From contig JAJEKV010000341.1 in the NCBI GenBank assembly GCA_021234155.1, positions 124,001-188,000 on the forward strand: DNA of 64,000 nt, read 5' to 3'. Every line of letters begins with the position of its first letter. Positions within the stretch are counted from its first letter, which is position 1. The notes beneath the pieces are model-generated. The model worked only from the letters and a program-made list of their open reading frames with translations. It was not told the DNA's origin and did no database searches. Position numbers and translations under genes: made by a program. Source of the DNA: Isoetes taiwanensis. Lineage: Eukaryota; Streptophyta; Lycopodiopsida; Isoetales; Isoetaceae. Positions 31,883 through 43,189 of the stretch are shown in pieces.

Positions 31883-33389
31883 AATGATGTCACTAACTAT
31901 TGTTAGGTGGGAATAAGCAAGACCCTATTTTCTCACAAAAATTGTGAAATAAGAAAAGGCACTTGAATCTTAGAGAAATAATATATGACCCATGATTCAT
32001 CTGGATTTCAACATTCATGTCTAGAAAACGTTCGCCACTGTAACTAATCTTGCAACTCTATTATTTGCCCGACCTTCTGAATTATGCTTAGACAAATTTG
32101 GCCTTAAGGGCAACCCTGCTTGTGCCTCTCTCCCTGGAAGCCTTTTGTCCTCCTTGCTAGTCTTGTCTTTTTTTTTTTGTAGCATGCACTCTTTTCATCA
32201 TACCAGATTGAGGAGGTAAATGCGCATCTCCTCTTTATCTTTATGATGACTCTGAATTCCGTCCTTGTTGCTTGTACTAAGATGTCATTGAGGATATTCT
32301 CTCTTTATTCTGGGTCGCAGTTTGCCCACTTCTGTTTGTCAATTTTCTCCCAGACCCTGTTTCGGAACGGTTCGGACTGTTTGTCTTTATACTGTATTAC
32401 TATCCCTGCTCTGCCCTCTGCAAGGTGAGGGCAGCCCGCCTGCAAAAGAAATGGGCAGTGTACAGGGGAGGCGCAGCAATTATTCTAGATCAATGGCCTT
32501 CCAATCCTTGGACTGGCTATGTCTAGATAATTTTAGAAGCATAAATTTACTACTAGCATTAGCATTATCTTATCTTATTCTTGGTAGCCTTTTAATATTT
32601 GGTTATTGTGTTTGGTGATGGGGCCTAGTCCCCAGGTTTTAGATGGGTTGTTGCCCTTGCATGTGTCGTCCCATAACCCGTTGGGTTTCCGTGGACGTTA
32701 AAAATTTATCTTATCTTTTGTTCTATTATGTCTGTTCTCTTTTTTATTGTGATATTTCTATCCGTATCGGCCTGTGGCTTTCCCTCTTCCTCTCTTAGCC
32801 ATTCCTTCAGTTTGATCATTTGTATAACACTGCTATTTCATTGATTATTACATAATCTACTTTGCTTTTCCCATGTGTGTTTTGGCTAGTGAAATCCTCT
32901 AATTTTTTTCATCTCCGTACTCCATTGCAAATTATCATATCGATGACTATATATACTTCGAGTAACAGTTACCCCATCGCGTTAAGCTCCTTGTTCTCTG
33001 TGTGCCTCGCCCATCCTTCCAGTCTATCTGATGTATCCACTACCCATTTGTGTTGTCGAAGTTCGAAATTTGAGCATGTTCTTAATTTGTTCTTGCATTA
33101 AAGTCCCCTACCACTATCATTGGCCCTTTGTTCTTCCATTTCATGATGACCTCCCCCAGGTCTAGTAATTCCAGTTTATCACTGTTTGGCGGATAATAAG
33201 AGATTAGTAATGATAATTATTGCCTATTTGGCCATTTGATGTTTAGAAGCATGTATCTTTTATTAACATATGTGGCTACAATACATGCCTCGCCGGTTAC
33301 TCTATTTTTTATATAACAGGCCAGGCCCGCACAACCTCTCCCAATCTTGAAGTTTTTATCCTTCCAACAGGTGCATAGATGGTCCCCAT
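31883..33389 (-). mobile_element. LINE endonuclease-linker segment, duplicate copy 1
   Basis: Nearly identical to 33390-34580 apart from an insertion at 32423-32718 in this copy. It starts with aatgatgtcactaactattg (copy 2: aatgatgtcaccaactattg) and ends cttccaacaggtgcatagatggtcccc. On the minus strand it encodes pieces of a LINE ORF2 N-terminal endonuclease and the linker before the reverse transcriptase; the reading is more broken than in copy 2. Confidence 0.8.
32423..32718 (+). mobile_element. 5'-truncated LINE 3'-end insertion
   Basis: Present in duplicate copy 1 and absent from copy 2, where ctctgccgtgtgctttgttc runs straight through at 33894-33913. Its sequence is the 3' terminus of a LINE: a C-terminal peptide RLQKKWAVYRGGAAIILDQW, a 3' UTR with ggggcctagtccccag and a cgtcccataacccgttgggt word, and an end gttaaaaatttatcttatct. 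The same terminus recurs at 52289-52510. It is a dead-on-arrival insertion in plus orientation, opposite to its host LINE. Confidence 0.85.
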
Positions 33390-34850
33390 AAATGATGTCA
33401 CCAACTATTGTTAGGTGGGAATAAGCAAGTCTCTATTTTCTCTGAACTTGAATCTTAGAGAAATAATATTTGACCCATGATTCATCTAGATTTCAACATT
33501 CATGTCTAGAAAACATTCGCCACTATAATTAATCTTGCAACTCTATTATTTGCCCGACCTTCTGAATTATGTTTAGACAAATTTGGCCTTAAGGGTAACC
33601 CTGCTTATGCCTCTCTCCCCTGGAAGCCTTTTGTCTCCCTTGCTAGTCTTGTCTTTTTTTTTTTTGTAGCATGCACTCTTCATCATACCAGATTGAGGAG
33701 GTAAATGCGCATCTCCTCTTTATCTTTATGATGACTCTGAATTCTGTCCTTGCTGCTTGTACTAAGATGTCATTGAGGATATTCTCTCTTTCTTCTGGGT
33801 CGCAGTTTGCCCACTTCTGTTTGTCAATTTTCTCCCAGACCCTGTTTCGGAATGGTTCGAACTTTTTGTCTTCATACTGTATCACTATCCTTGCTCTGCC
33901 GTGTGCTTTGTTCTATTATGTCTGTTCTCTTTTTTATTGTGATATTTCTATCCCTATCGGCCTGTGGCTTTCCCTCTTCTGTCTTAGCCATTCCTTCAGT
34001 TTGATCATTTGTATTTATAACACTGCTATTTCATTGATTATTACATAATCTACTTTGCTTTTCCCATGTGTGTTTTGGCTAGTGAAATCCTCTAATTTTT
34101 TTCATCTCCGTACTCCATTGCAAATTATCATGTCGATGACTATATATACTTCGAGTAACAGTTACCCCATCGCGTTAAGCTCCTTGTTCTCTGTGTGCCT
34201 CGCCCATTCTTCCAGTCTATCTGATGTATCCACTACCCATTTGTGTTGTCGAAGTTCAAAATTTGAGCATGTTCTTGGTTTGTTCTTGCATTAAAGTCTC
34301 CTACCACTATCATTGGCCCTTTGTTCTTCCATTTCATGATGACCTCCCCCAGGTCTAGTAATTCTAGTTTATCGTTGTTTGGCTGATAATAAGAGATTAG
34401 TAATGATAATTATTGCCTATTTGGCCATTTGATGTTTAGAAGCATGTATCTTTTATTAACATCTGTGGCTACAATACATGCCTCGTCGGTTACTCTATTT
34501 TTTATATAACAGGTCAGGCCCGCACAACCTCTCCCAATCTTGAAGTTTTTATCCTTCCAACAGGTGCATAGATGGTCCCCTTCTTCATCTGGCAATCCTT
34601 TTCAGTTATGCTCGCATGTGTCCATCAGGCATATGATGTCATATTCCATTGCTTCTTCCAACGTCTCCTCATCATCCCCTGGGTATCCCGTGCAGTTCTA
34701 ATACCACATAGTCAGCGCTTCTTTCCCTTTTGCACCTCCTTTTCCTTTTGTTGTTTTGACCCCTTGTCTTCGCTACTTACTGTGATCCTGTCTCTGTTAC
34801 TCTGACCAGCTCCCTTCCTCCCTCTCTTCCGCATCTTACCCTTTTTTGTG
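33390..34850 (-). mobile_element. LINE ORF2 endonuclease and linker, duplicate copy 2
   Basis: On the minus strand, starting near 34850: a basic leader, then W-x-x-N-C-T-G (34694), MEYDIICLMDTCEHN, then GCAGLTCYIKNRVTDEA and MLLNIKWPNRQ (frame 34410-34595), then across a shift GPMIVVGDFNART (about 34290-34330) with the GDFN signature of endonuclease/exonuclease/phosphatase enzymes. Downstream, the frame 33643-33885 encodes the charged linker ending SSIWYDEECMLQKKK that precedes reverse transcriptase in plant LINEs. The product would nick target DNA. Multiple stops make it inactive. Sequence 34581-34850 has no counterpart in copy 1. Confidence 0.8.
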
Positions 34851-34859
34851 AGATATTAC

Positions 34860-37330
34860 TTGCTGGCATGCTATGGCAGCATAGAAGAGCAAGATACATG
34901 TTGATTTACGTATGCATGCATGTTGATTTGAGCACAGATACACAACATTGATTTAAAGAGAACACATCCCTAGAGGTCATAAGTGGACACTTGAAGACCA
35001 AGGTGAAGACATTCATGAAAGATCATATGAGTATGCTAGGAAAGGTGATTCAAGCAAAGACAATTTGAAGTTTGGAAGACCCCTTGAGTATTCTTGGTAT
35101 GTGGTTTTGCTATTGAGTTCTTGGCATGTCTATTTCATATGATCCTTATCTTAAGCTCTTCATCTCCTTTTCTATGCAAAAGATCCCATATGACTTCAAA
35201 TTCCATGCCTAGCCTTCATATCCTATAGCAAATTGGCTAAGGGAACCTTTTCTAGTCAAAATATGTCAAACATATACCATTCACACCTCACACATCCACC
35301 ATACCACCATCATCTTGTAAGAGCCAAAAAAAAATCCACGTAATTTAAGGTCAAATTCTCTCTCTAAAAGTCAAAATGGAGAGAGAAAGTGCAAAATTCT
35401 TATGGGAATCAAGGAAAGTCAAAAGATCAAATTATTGCCTAAACTTTGCAAATTTATATGCATTAGTATCAAATTGACCCATGTCACCACTTAAAAGTTG
35501 CCAAATCATCATACACATCATCACCATTGCCATGTCATAGCACACACATGTCACCCTCATTAAAAGTCCATTTTCTTCAAAATTCTCCAAAACAAGTTGT
35601 TTAGACCATTAAGGGGACATGTTGTCATGCCACATCATCATCAACACCTCCACATCACCACACACGTATCACACTCATCACTTCCACCTCATCAAAAGTT
35701 TTGACTAGAAAAAGGATACCTTGCCAACTTGTTTGGCACCTCACCATCTCTCATTGCCATGTCATCTTCATCTTGCCAACTCACCTTGCCTTTTGCCACT
35801 TCACCATGTTCTCATTCCATATTGAGCCCAAAAGTCAAAGAGCCTATTTTGCAAAAAAAGATTCTTCCATGGCATAAAGCATCAAAAACGATTCTGTCTG
35901 AAAAAAAGAATTTTCAAAAAAGGGCCTATTTAGACCTTTATTTGTGGTTTCTTGGGAAACGTGCCAGACTCTAGGAACCAATTTTTTTTTTCCTATCTAC
36001 CTCTCCCCTCCCACACCAAGTGAAGATTCTCCCGTCCAATAACCCCGTCCACGGTACCTTTGGGGCATGTGGGGCGGTAACGGACCGAATTCCACGTGGG
36101 CATAACACGTCAGTTTAATTAAGCTGATTGTGCTATCCCTTATGTACCCGAGCTCTTTTTTTCGTGACTGCCTGTCATGCCAAGATCCGGCAATTTTACA
36201 AGGATTAACCACTCAATCATGAAGAAACACCTTTGAATCTTCCTGCACTACACCAAGAACTCAATAATTAAATTAAAAGACAAGATTCTGGTCCAGATTT
36301 GCTAAGAACAGGCCAGAACAGGGCATTCTAAAAAGGGGGAAAACAGCATAGAAGTTTTTCGAGGGCTGAGAGCGAAGAATTCGATCGAGATTCCTTGAGG
36401 AAAGACCGATATTGAAGAATTGCGCTTGAATTTGCCTTCCAAGCATCAGATGTCGATGGATTTCCTGATGTTATCAGTTGATTACCTGATTTGAAGTTTG
36501 ACTTGAGCCTGTACCCAGGACACAGAGCTTGGGGTTCTATTTATTAACTGTGTGATTCTTGAATGAATGAAAATCTGACCCTTGGAGAAACACCTGAGTA
36601 TAGTTTACCTTTGACATTCTGAGAAAATATGACAATAAGGTTTTCTGTGCTTGCACATAGATACAAGATATTTGCAGTAAAAATTGCACATAGGTAAGAG
36701 CATAATAGCTGAAAGGATTATCAAAAGGCATGCATATTCCATCGAACCATTAGAAATTCGTGCTTGCATTGCATTATTAAGCCAAGAATTTGCATATTTA
36801 GCATTTGATTGCATCTCTCACTTGTTAACTGGTTGCCCCTCACTTGCAAGGTATAAGTAGCATTAGGATTTATTCCAAAAATTAAAAAGAGCCCACAAAA
36901 GATCAATTTGACAAAACTCTGCTTGCTGCTTACAGTCTATGAAGGAGATCCAAGCATCAAAACACAAAAAGAATCTACCTTTGTGGATTTGTAAAAAATC
37001 ACTCTCTGCCAGGGATATTGACCAACTTTTGACCCAGTCAGAAATGCATATTTGAAAGATTTGTACTAATCATAAGATATATGAGTTTTTGTCTAGCATT
37101 CCTCAAGATCTTGAGCAGCTTTGGTATTTGAAATCATGACCAAATCCAAGTCTGTTTGCATATGGCATCATCTTTTGTAAGACAGTCTTTTTTCTGATTT
37201 GGGAAAGTAATTCAAAATTTGAGTTTGAGCTTTTGCCTTGGTATTTTCTCGCATAGAGTGGTTGCCTTAAGCAACTTGGAGGTTCTAAACTATTGAGGTT
37301 GAAGGTTTTACCAGGAACACCTTCAACATT
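34860..37330. other. 2.5 kb non-coding segment between LINE ORF2 and ORF1 relics
   Basis: It contains imperfect repeats of cacatcatcatc/catgtcaccac words (about 35280-35720) and nothing that reads as protein. It separates an ORF2-like start (about 34850) from an ORF1-like end (about 37350) on the same strand, so it may be inserted sequence. I did not find terminal repeats. Confidence 0.4.
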
Positions 37331-37349
37331 ACTTGGATTTGTTCTTTTG

Positions 37350-38515
37350 CTATGGCTAGTTCCATGATCACTTGTCCCATTTTTCGGTGGCCTTTTGTCC
37401 CCACCATTTATGTTCTCTCCAATTTTTTCGCCGACTCCTATCCTGATTGGTCCTTGCCCCTTTTCATAACATATACATCATTGTTAGTGCTCCTGTATCT
37501 TGATCCCATTCTGCAGCCTAGAGCCCATGCGCAGAACCCTCTCTCTGATAGCCATATCTCTCAAGATTAGGTGTGCTTCGATTTGCCCCTCCATTGCCCT
37601 GCACATGCTGCCCTCACTATTATATTGCGGTGCTTCTTGAAACGTTTTCCACTATTTCTGCATTCACTCGGTACGCATCCTCATTAGGCTTTTTTCGCAA
37701 TTCCTCAATCTAACATCGTGCTCAATTTTATTTTGTTCTTCATATTCAACAAAATGCGGTTTAATTTTATCAAAACATTTTCAAGCATCTAAATCAACAT
37801 TTTGCTTTTGTAGGGCGACCAACCTTTCTACGATATTCACCTTCTCCTTCTCGATCTCTTCCATCGTCCGCTAAAACTCCTCCTCGGTCTTTTCTATCCC
37901 TTCTATTTTGTCTTCAATCTGGTTGATGGCTGCCTTATTCTAGCCATTTGCTTCCGCCCGGGCATTTAGTGCATCCATCCTAGGGATCCTTGCTTCCAGA
38001 TTATTTTTCATCTGTGCCAAGAAATCTTTTATGACCTGTTGACTGGCTGCGGCCTTTGTTGCTTTTGCCCTCCTCTACTAGATGGTCTCTGATGTCTCTG
38101 CCATTTGGCATAACTCCTGCTTTATTTTTCTGCAGGATTGCGAGGTTGTGGCTGAGGTGCCTCTCCTTCTTGCTAAATTCAGCTTATAATCTGCGAGATG
38201 CAGTAGTATCTAGCCCTAGCGACTCCCCTATTTCTATTTATAGTGTAGTGGTTCCAATGGTATTTCCTATGTTTCATTCAAATTTTATTTCGTTAATGAT
38301 AGCGGCACCCACCCCTGACTTGATTATGTGGCGTTACCTGAATCTGTCATCATGTCAATGGTTGTAGCAGAATCTGCCCTGATTATCAAGATGGAGCTCC
38401 CTCCCGTCTTTTAAACTGGTAGCAACATTGTCCTTTTTATCTACCATGGTGGATGTACCATCAGAACCAAACCCACCCATTTTCATATCCTTAATAGCAT
38501 CGATCCGAGCCATCG
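37350..38515 (-). pseudogene. LINE ORF1-like coiled-coil relic
   Basis: Minus-strand translation gives MARIDAIKDMKMGGFGSDGT near 38515, then, through stops and shifts, AAINQIEDKIEGIEKTEEEF, RTMEEIEKEKVNIVERLVAL, and CFDKIKPHFVEYEEQNKIEH. The last three form a heptad-like charged coiled coil typical of LINE ORF1 proteins. No RNA-binding zinc knuckle is visible. Position and strand fit being upstream of the endonuclease at 34850, with 2.5 kb between them. Confidence 0.5.
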
Positions 38516-38734
38516 GATCGCCATTCTGGGAAGGGACGAGCTACTATATCAGGCCATTTCCTCTTTCGGACCGGTTATCGGCGTCTTCTCACAGTAGCTC
38601 TTCTTCTATTCTCGTTGCTTCCCTCCCTTCCCGCCCTGCTGCGTGGGGGCATGAGTTTACTTTCTCTAACCATTCACGGGTATTTTTTTTAGGGGTTCTT
38701 TGTGTTGCTTGCAGGCTTCCGCCGTCTTCTGGGG

Positions 38735-38890
38735 TCCTGCTATGTTTGTGTTCGCCATCAACCCACCTCTTTCAGTTCTCTACGCAACACATTCAGGGAT
38801 TCCCGTCCACTGGGGGTCCCTGCTATCTTTGTGTTCGCCATCAACCCATCTCCTTCGATTTTCCAGGCAACACATTCAAGGTTGTTGGCG
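38735..38890. repeat. Two-copy tandem repeat, unit about 82 bp
   Basis: Each unit contains ggtcc(c)tgctat(g/c)tttgtg, ttcgccatcaaccca and a caacacattca end; copies start near 38734 and 38816. It lies just upstream (on the minus strand) of the ORF1-like relic, as 5' UTR monomers do in some LINEs. Confidence 0.75.
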
Positions 38891-39079
38891 ACCATTTCTC
38901 ATTAGGGTTTTCCTCGAAAACCCGAAAGGGCGGGGTTTTTTATCCCAATGAGAAGTTGTCGCCATTACCCTTCTATCTTGCCTGTGCACATTTCTTTTTA
39001 CGGGATAGTCCGATATTGTTCCTATGGTCGGCTACCCCTCTCTATTCTTCAAAACGTTGTATACTGCTGCTGTGATGAA

Positions 39080-39635
39080 TGACAAGCCTATCTCTTGCGA
39101 GTCCCTTCCCAGAATAGAGTGACTCATATAACATGCCACACAACATTTTTTTTTGCTCACAATCATCATCTAGTTCGATGATTGTGTTGCAATATCAGTG
39201 GATTCATTCACTTGCATCCCGAAGGACATGCTGGCTTTCAATGTTGCCATCAAAGAAGAATTCAAACTTTTATTTATACAATTGTCTTGATAAAACAACA
39301 TTCTAGAATTTCCAAGAGTTCAATAACATGTTGAAAGTCACTAAAGGACCAACTAGTTGCTTCTATAGTATAAGCAACCCTAAACATATTTAAGACAACA
39401 CGACCAGGAGGCTCCAACATCTTTGAATAGCTATCACAAGTGGTTTGTTGGTGTCTTTCAATTTCCTTGATATCTATTGTGATATACATGTTACGAGCAT
39501 CATGGTCCTTTTATGTGGTTGAAGTTTCTAGAGCCAGCTTTGCAGATTTATGATTTCTGACATATTATCAAATTCATATAAGTACAAAGAATAACACCAT
39601 AAAACATGTGGCATAAACTAGAATTATACCTTCAA
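39080..39635. other. Spacer, nothing recognised
   Basis: No coding similarity and no clear repeat in this stretch. Confidence 0.4.
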
Positions 39636-39639
39636 TATA

Positions 39640-39990
39640 TTGCACAATAACAAGGTGTTCCAAGAGAGTTTGCTTTGGATGTATAAATGACCATACCTGA
39701 AACTATAGACCATACTCTAAACAATTGAATAAATTGTCTAATACAAAAAAAAAAAAAAAGATCCATTAGAAAAAATAATCATCTTAGCTCGTTGGTTGTA
39801 TTGGTGAAAACGTTTTTATTAAGACATTGAATTATTCTGGTAGAGGTTCGAGTCCTCATATTTTTGTATTCTGAAACTTGTAGTTCATATTTCAAAATAT
39901 AGGCACCCACAATCATAAATAATCAAATCAAAACGAGAGACGCTCAGAGCCCATAAGGTCTACAGATCCGGCTAGTGGGGATGCATAATA
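39640..39990 (+). repeat. Dispersed repeat R1, copy C, with Pol III-like boxes
   Basis: Complete copy in plus orientation: ataacaaggtgttccaagag, gatgtataaatgacc, an A-run of 15 at 39745-39759, cttagctcgttgg (39783-39795, box A-like), attgaattattctggtagag, ggttcgagtcc (39845-39855, perfect box B), then aatataggcacccacaatca and a shortened tail. Box A to box B spacing is about 60 bp, as in tRNA-derived SINEs, but the repeat extends about 140 bp upstream of box A, so the SINE assignment is tentative. Confidence 0.7.
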
Positions 39991-40050
39991 AGCATTGACA
40001 TTAATTCAATCTCACTCTGACCTAGGTCTATTTTTTTATGCATATTCGTA
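39985..40050 (+). repeat. Dispersed repeat R3, copy 1
   Basis: Shares aatgcataa, cattgacattaatt, aatctc and tgacct, in this order, with 49085-49155. The repeat is short and of unknown nature. Confidence 0.5.
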
Positions 40051-40079
40051 CCAGGCACCAATAAGAATTATAAAAATTA

Positions 40080-41605
40080 CTCCGCAAGGCTTTTTGCAAA
40101 AAAATTACAATAATAAAGGGTCAGAATAAAATGAACATTAATGCACCAAAGCATGTCCCTACTTGACACTTGTGCTAAATAAAGGAATAACACAAAGTGC
40201 TATGTGCTGGCCAATCCATTTGTATCTCTTCAGATATAGTGGTCAAATAGAGTGAAAGGACTACATTTAACTCTACATACAACTTGTTCAAAGTTTAAAC
40301 TGATTACAACCAAGAATGCCTAGGCATAAAAGATGGGAGGACAAAAACTAAGAACCATAGCTACTACTTTACCATTCCATCTTTTGTGCAGAGTAAGAGG
40401 TTCATCTCAAACCAAGAACCATAACCACTACTTTACCATTCCATCTTCTAAGCATAGTGAAGGGTACATCTGTAACAGACCCATACATTAAAATAGGGTT
40501 ATGAGGGATGAAATTATATAGAACTGGCCATATTAACCTACCATTTGTGTGCCAACTTATGCATGGCTGACACAAAAAAGCAACAGTACTAGGATCAATG
40601 TTGCCACATCCAATGCATCAATCACCATCCCAGAGATGAGCATCCCACCTTTAGCAGCAAGTTAAAATCAAATCGGTGAAAAAGAGAAATAAACATAAAA
40701 AAACTTAGTTTCATTGAAGAATGTATTGCTCATGAATTATCTTATTGCCTATATTTGCCGTGGGAGAAGACAATGCCCTAGCAATACCAAGTGATGACTT
40801 TCTGCAAAAATTTAAAGAATACTGGGTCAGAATAAAACAAATAGTAATGCACCAATGCATGTCCCTCCTTGACATTTGTGCTAAACAAAGGAACAACACA
40901 AAGTGTTATGTGCTGGCCAATCCACTTGTGTCACTTCAAATACAGGGGTCAAATAGAGTGAAAATACTGCATTTGACTCTATATACAGTTTGAAATTTGA
41001 ACTGATTGTAACCAAGAATGCCCAGACACAAAGGATGGGAGCACAAAAACAAAGAACCATAGCCACTACTTTACCATTCCATCTTCTGCGCAGACTGAAG
41101 GGTTCATCCCTAATAGACCCATGCGTTAAAATATGGTTGTGAGGAATGAAATTATATAGACTAGCACATATTGGCCTTGCCATTTGTATGACAACTTATA
41201 CATAAGACAACGTTATCTTCTCAATAGTGGCAATATAATTAGCCCTTTTACTCCCTAAGAAGTACAAAAAATGATGAATATTAAACTTGGTTCTATGGAG
41301 CTTGTGACGAAAGTAAAGAAGTATCCAATTGAAAAGAAGCTGACTCAAAAAAGCATAGTACGTAGGATCAATGTTGCCACATCTAATGCATCGATCACCG
41401 TCCTGGGAATGAGCATCCCACCTTTAGTAGCATACTCATCACTCCTCTTTTATTTGAATGTTTTGCAAGTTAAAATCAAATCGGTGAAGAGGAGGAATAG
41501 AAACAGGAAACTTGGTTTCGTTGAAGAATGTATTGCTCATGAGTCTTATCGCCTATGTTTGGTACGGGAGGAGGCAATGCCCTAGAAATACCAAGTGTTG
41601 TAGCA
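40080..41605. repeat. Tandem duplication, two units of about 0.7-0.8 kb
   Basis: Unit 1 (about 40080-40795) and unit 2 (about 40796-41605) share long collinear stretches: gggtcagaataaaa, tgtgctggccaatcca, accaagaatgcc, aaccatagc(t/c)actactttacc, gatcaatgttgccacat, gttaaaatcaaatcggtga and ttgaagaatgtattgctcatga, both ending near caataccaagtg. Unit 2 keeps two stretches missing from unit 1 (for example about 41225-41335 and 41430-41465). A minus-strand frame in unit 2 (40881-41183, 100 codons) has one hydrophobic helix (VVAMVLCFCAPILCVWAFLV) but is disrupted in unit 1. Host origin unknown. Confidence 0.85.
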
Positions 41606-41608
41606 TGC

Positions 41609-41652
41609 TTCAAAAAAAAAAAAAAAAAAACACAGAGAGAGAGAGAGTTGAA
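41609..41652. repeat. Poly(A) followed by (GA)n
   Basis: About 20 A residues, then cacagagagagagagag. It marks the right edge of the tandem duplication and could be an old retroposon tail. Confidence 0.7.
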
Positions 41653-41919
41653 TTAATGCAAAAAGAGAGTGGAGAACATGTCAAAACTAATGCGAGTGTA
41701 TTGCGCTCTCTATAGATACTAAACAAGATACGCGATAGAAAATAGACTTAGACTTGCTTCTCTTCATCTCAGCAGATTTTCTACAATGGTGGATAGTGGG
41801 TAGCACACATGCGAACTACCCACGAAAAATAAAGGGAAAATCCAATTATATCATTTGGACCCCAAAAAATACAATGCTAACGAGATGTTTGGTTGGTGTA
41901 CTGCCGAAAGCTTATCAGG

Positions 41920-42290
41920 GATTAAAAACCCGCCCTTTCGGGTTTTCGAGGAAAAACCCTAGTGATAAACCTTGACAGGGGGCTTAGACAAAGCGAAAAG
42001 GTAGAAAAATCGCTCCCAAAAACCCACGAATGGAGAAGTCGAAACAGATGCCGCTCGCCAACCTGTACCTGCACAACACCAACACCAAAAACAAAACAAA
42101 ACAAACCTCCAGTGGAGTGGAGGGGATGATGGCGTGTGCCATAACAAATATAATAAACAAAGAAGGGGGAGGGTGGGTTCAAAGAGAAATAGAATGCTGG
42201 AGAGAGAAGAGGAAGCGCCGATGAGACGTTGATGCAGAAACACGCCTAAAATAGCGAACTCCCAACCAGAACGGGCATGCGCCGCCCGCA
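41920..42290 (-). repeat. Inverted partner of a 45 bp segment at 38903-38946, with leader-like sequence
   Basis: 41920-41965 contains aaaacccgccctttcgggtt then ttcgaggaaaaaccctag; its reverse complement is found at 38903-38943. Within it aaaacccg and cgggtttt form an 8 bp hairpin. The minus-strand sequence leading into it (42290 to 41966) is T/C-rich like a 5' leader. The open frames here have no known domain. Confidence 0.6.
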
Positions 42291-42539
42291 TGCATGCAAA
42301 ACATGCATGCTCGTCCCATTCTAGAATGGCGATCCGATGTCTCGGATCGATGGGATTGTGAAATCATCTATGAAGACTTTTATTTAATGTCATACAAATA
42401 TATATGTTACAGCACTCAAAAATTTGAGGTATTGCAACATGGTAAATTGATTAGCTGTGTTAAATTAACAAGGTGCAAAGCACTGTGGATTGCCCCCAAA
42501 ATGCTATTATGAATAAAGCTTTATAAATGTATCTTCATG

Positions 42540-42625
42540 CGTCTGGTCGTTTAGTCTAGTGGTAATACACTAGGCCTAGCAACTATAGGTCACGAGTTTG
42601 AGACCGCCCAGAATCGCACTTTGAA
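42540..42625 (+). repeat. tRNA-like SINE head (box A and box B)
   Basis: tggtcgtttagtctagtggt begins like a tRNA: box A-like tagtctagtggtaa at 42552-42565, and box B-like gagtttgagacc at 42594-42605, spacing 43 bp. Between them the cloverleaf arms are only partly paired (cactaggcctagcaac), so it is a SINE head or tRNA relic, not a working tRNA gene. The same opening recurs at 57308-57343. Confidence 0.65.
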
Positions 42626-42690
42626 CTGTTGCGCGTCGCCCTGTTGACACCTCCAGAATGTCAACTAAATTGACATTCCCTTATACAAAC

Positions 42691-42975
42691 ATGCCACCTA
42701 GGCTCCAACATGCCACCTAGGCTCCAACATGCCAAGGTGGCTCAAGCATGCCACCTAGGCACTAACATGCCACCTAGGCTCAAACATGCCACGTGGGCTC
42801 AAACATGCCACGTGGGCTCCAACATGCCACGCGGGCTCCAACACACCAAGGTGGCTAAAACATCCCACCTAGGCTCCAACATGCCACCTAGGCTCAAACA
42901 TGCCAAGGTGGCTCAAACATGCCATGTGGGATCCAACATGCCACCTAGGCTCCAACATGCCACCTAGGCCAGCTA
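42691..42975. repeat. 19 bp minisatellite, 15 units
   Basis: The unit is atgccacctaggctccaac. Cores vary between units: ccacctagg (eight units), ccaaggtgg (three), ccacgtggg (two), ccacgcggg and ccatgtggg (one each). The unit length is not a multiple of three, so the open frame through it (42710-42967) is an artefact. Confidence 0.95.
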
Positions 42976-43189
42976 GGCACTCCAAGTGGTGATATGGCAT
43001 GCCAAGTAAGCAAGGCCAAGCTTTGACTAGGCCAAAAATGAAAAGATGTCCATCTTTGGTCTTTTTATTGGGTGATGTTGGAAAATTTTGGATGACATGG
43101 CTAGACGGTGGTGATGTGGACATGATGACTAGGACTTTATGCAAGAAATATGATAACCGGGATAGAATAGAGGGATCTTGAAGAACTTA

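Noticed and set aside
42540-42625. Functional tRNA gene
   Set aside because: Box A and box B are present, but the cloverleaf arms do not pair and no acceptor stem closes, so a SINE head is more likely.
42710-42967. 85-codon ORF through the minisatellite
   Set aside because: The 19 bp unit changes frame at each repeat; no selection on a protein is possible.
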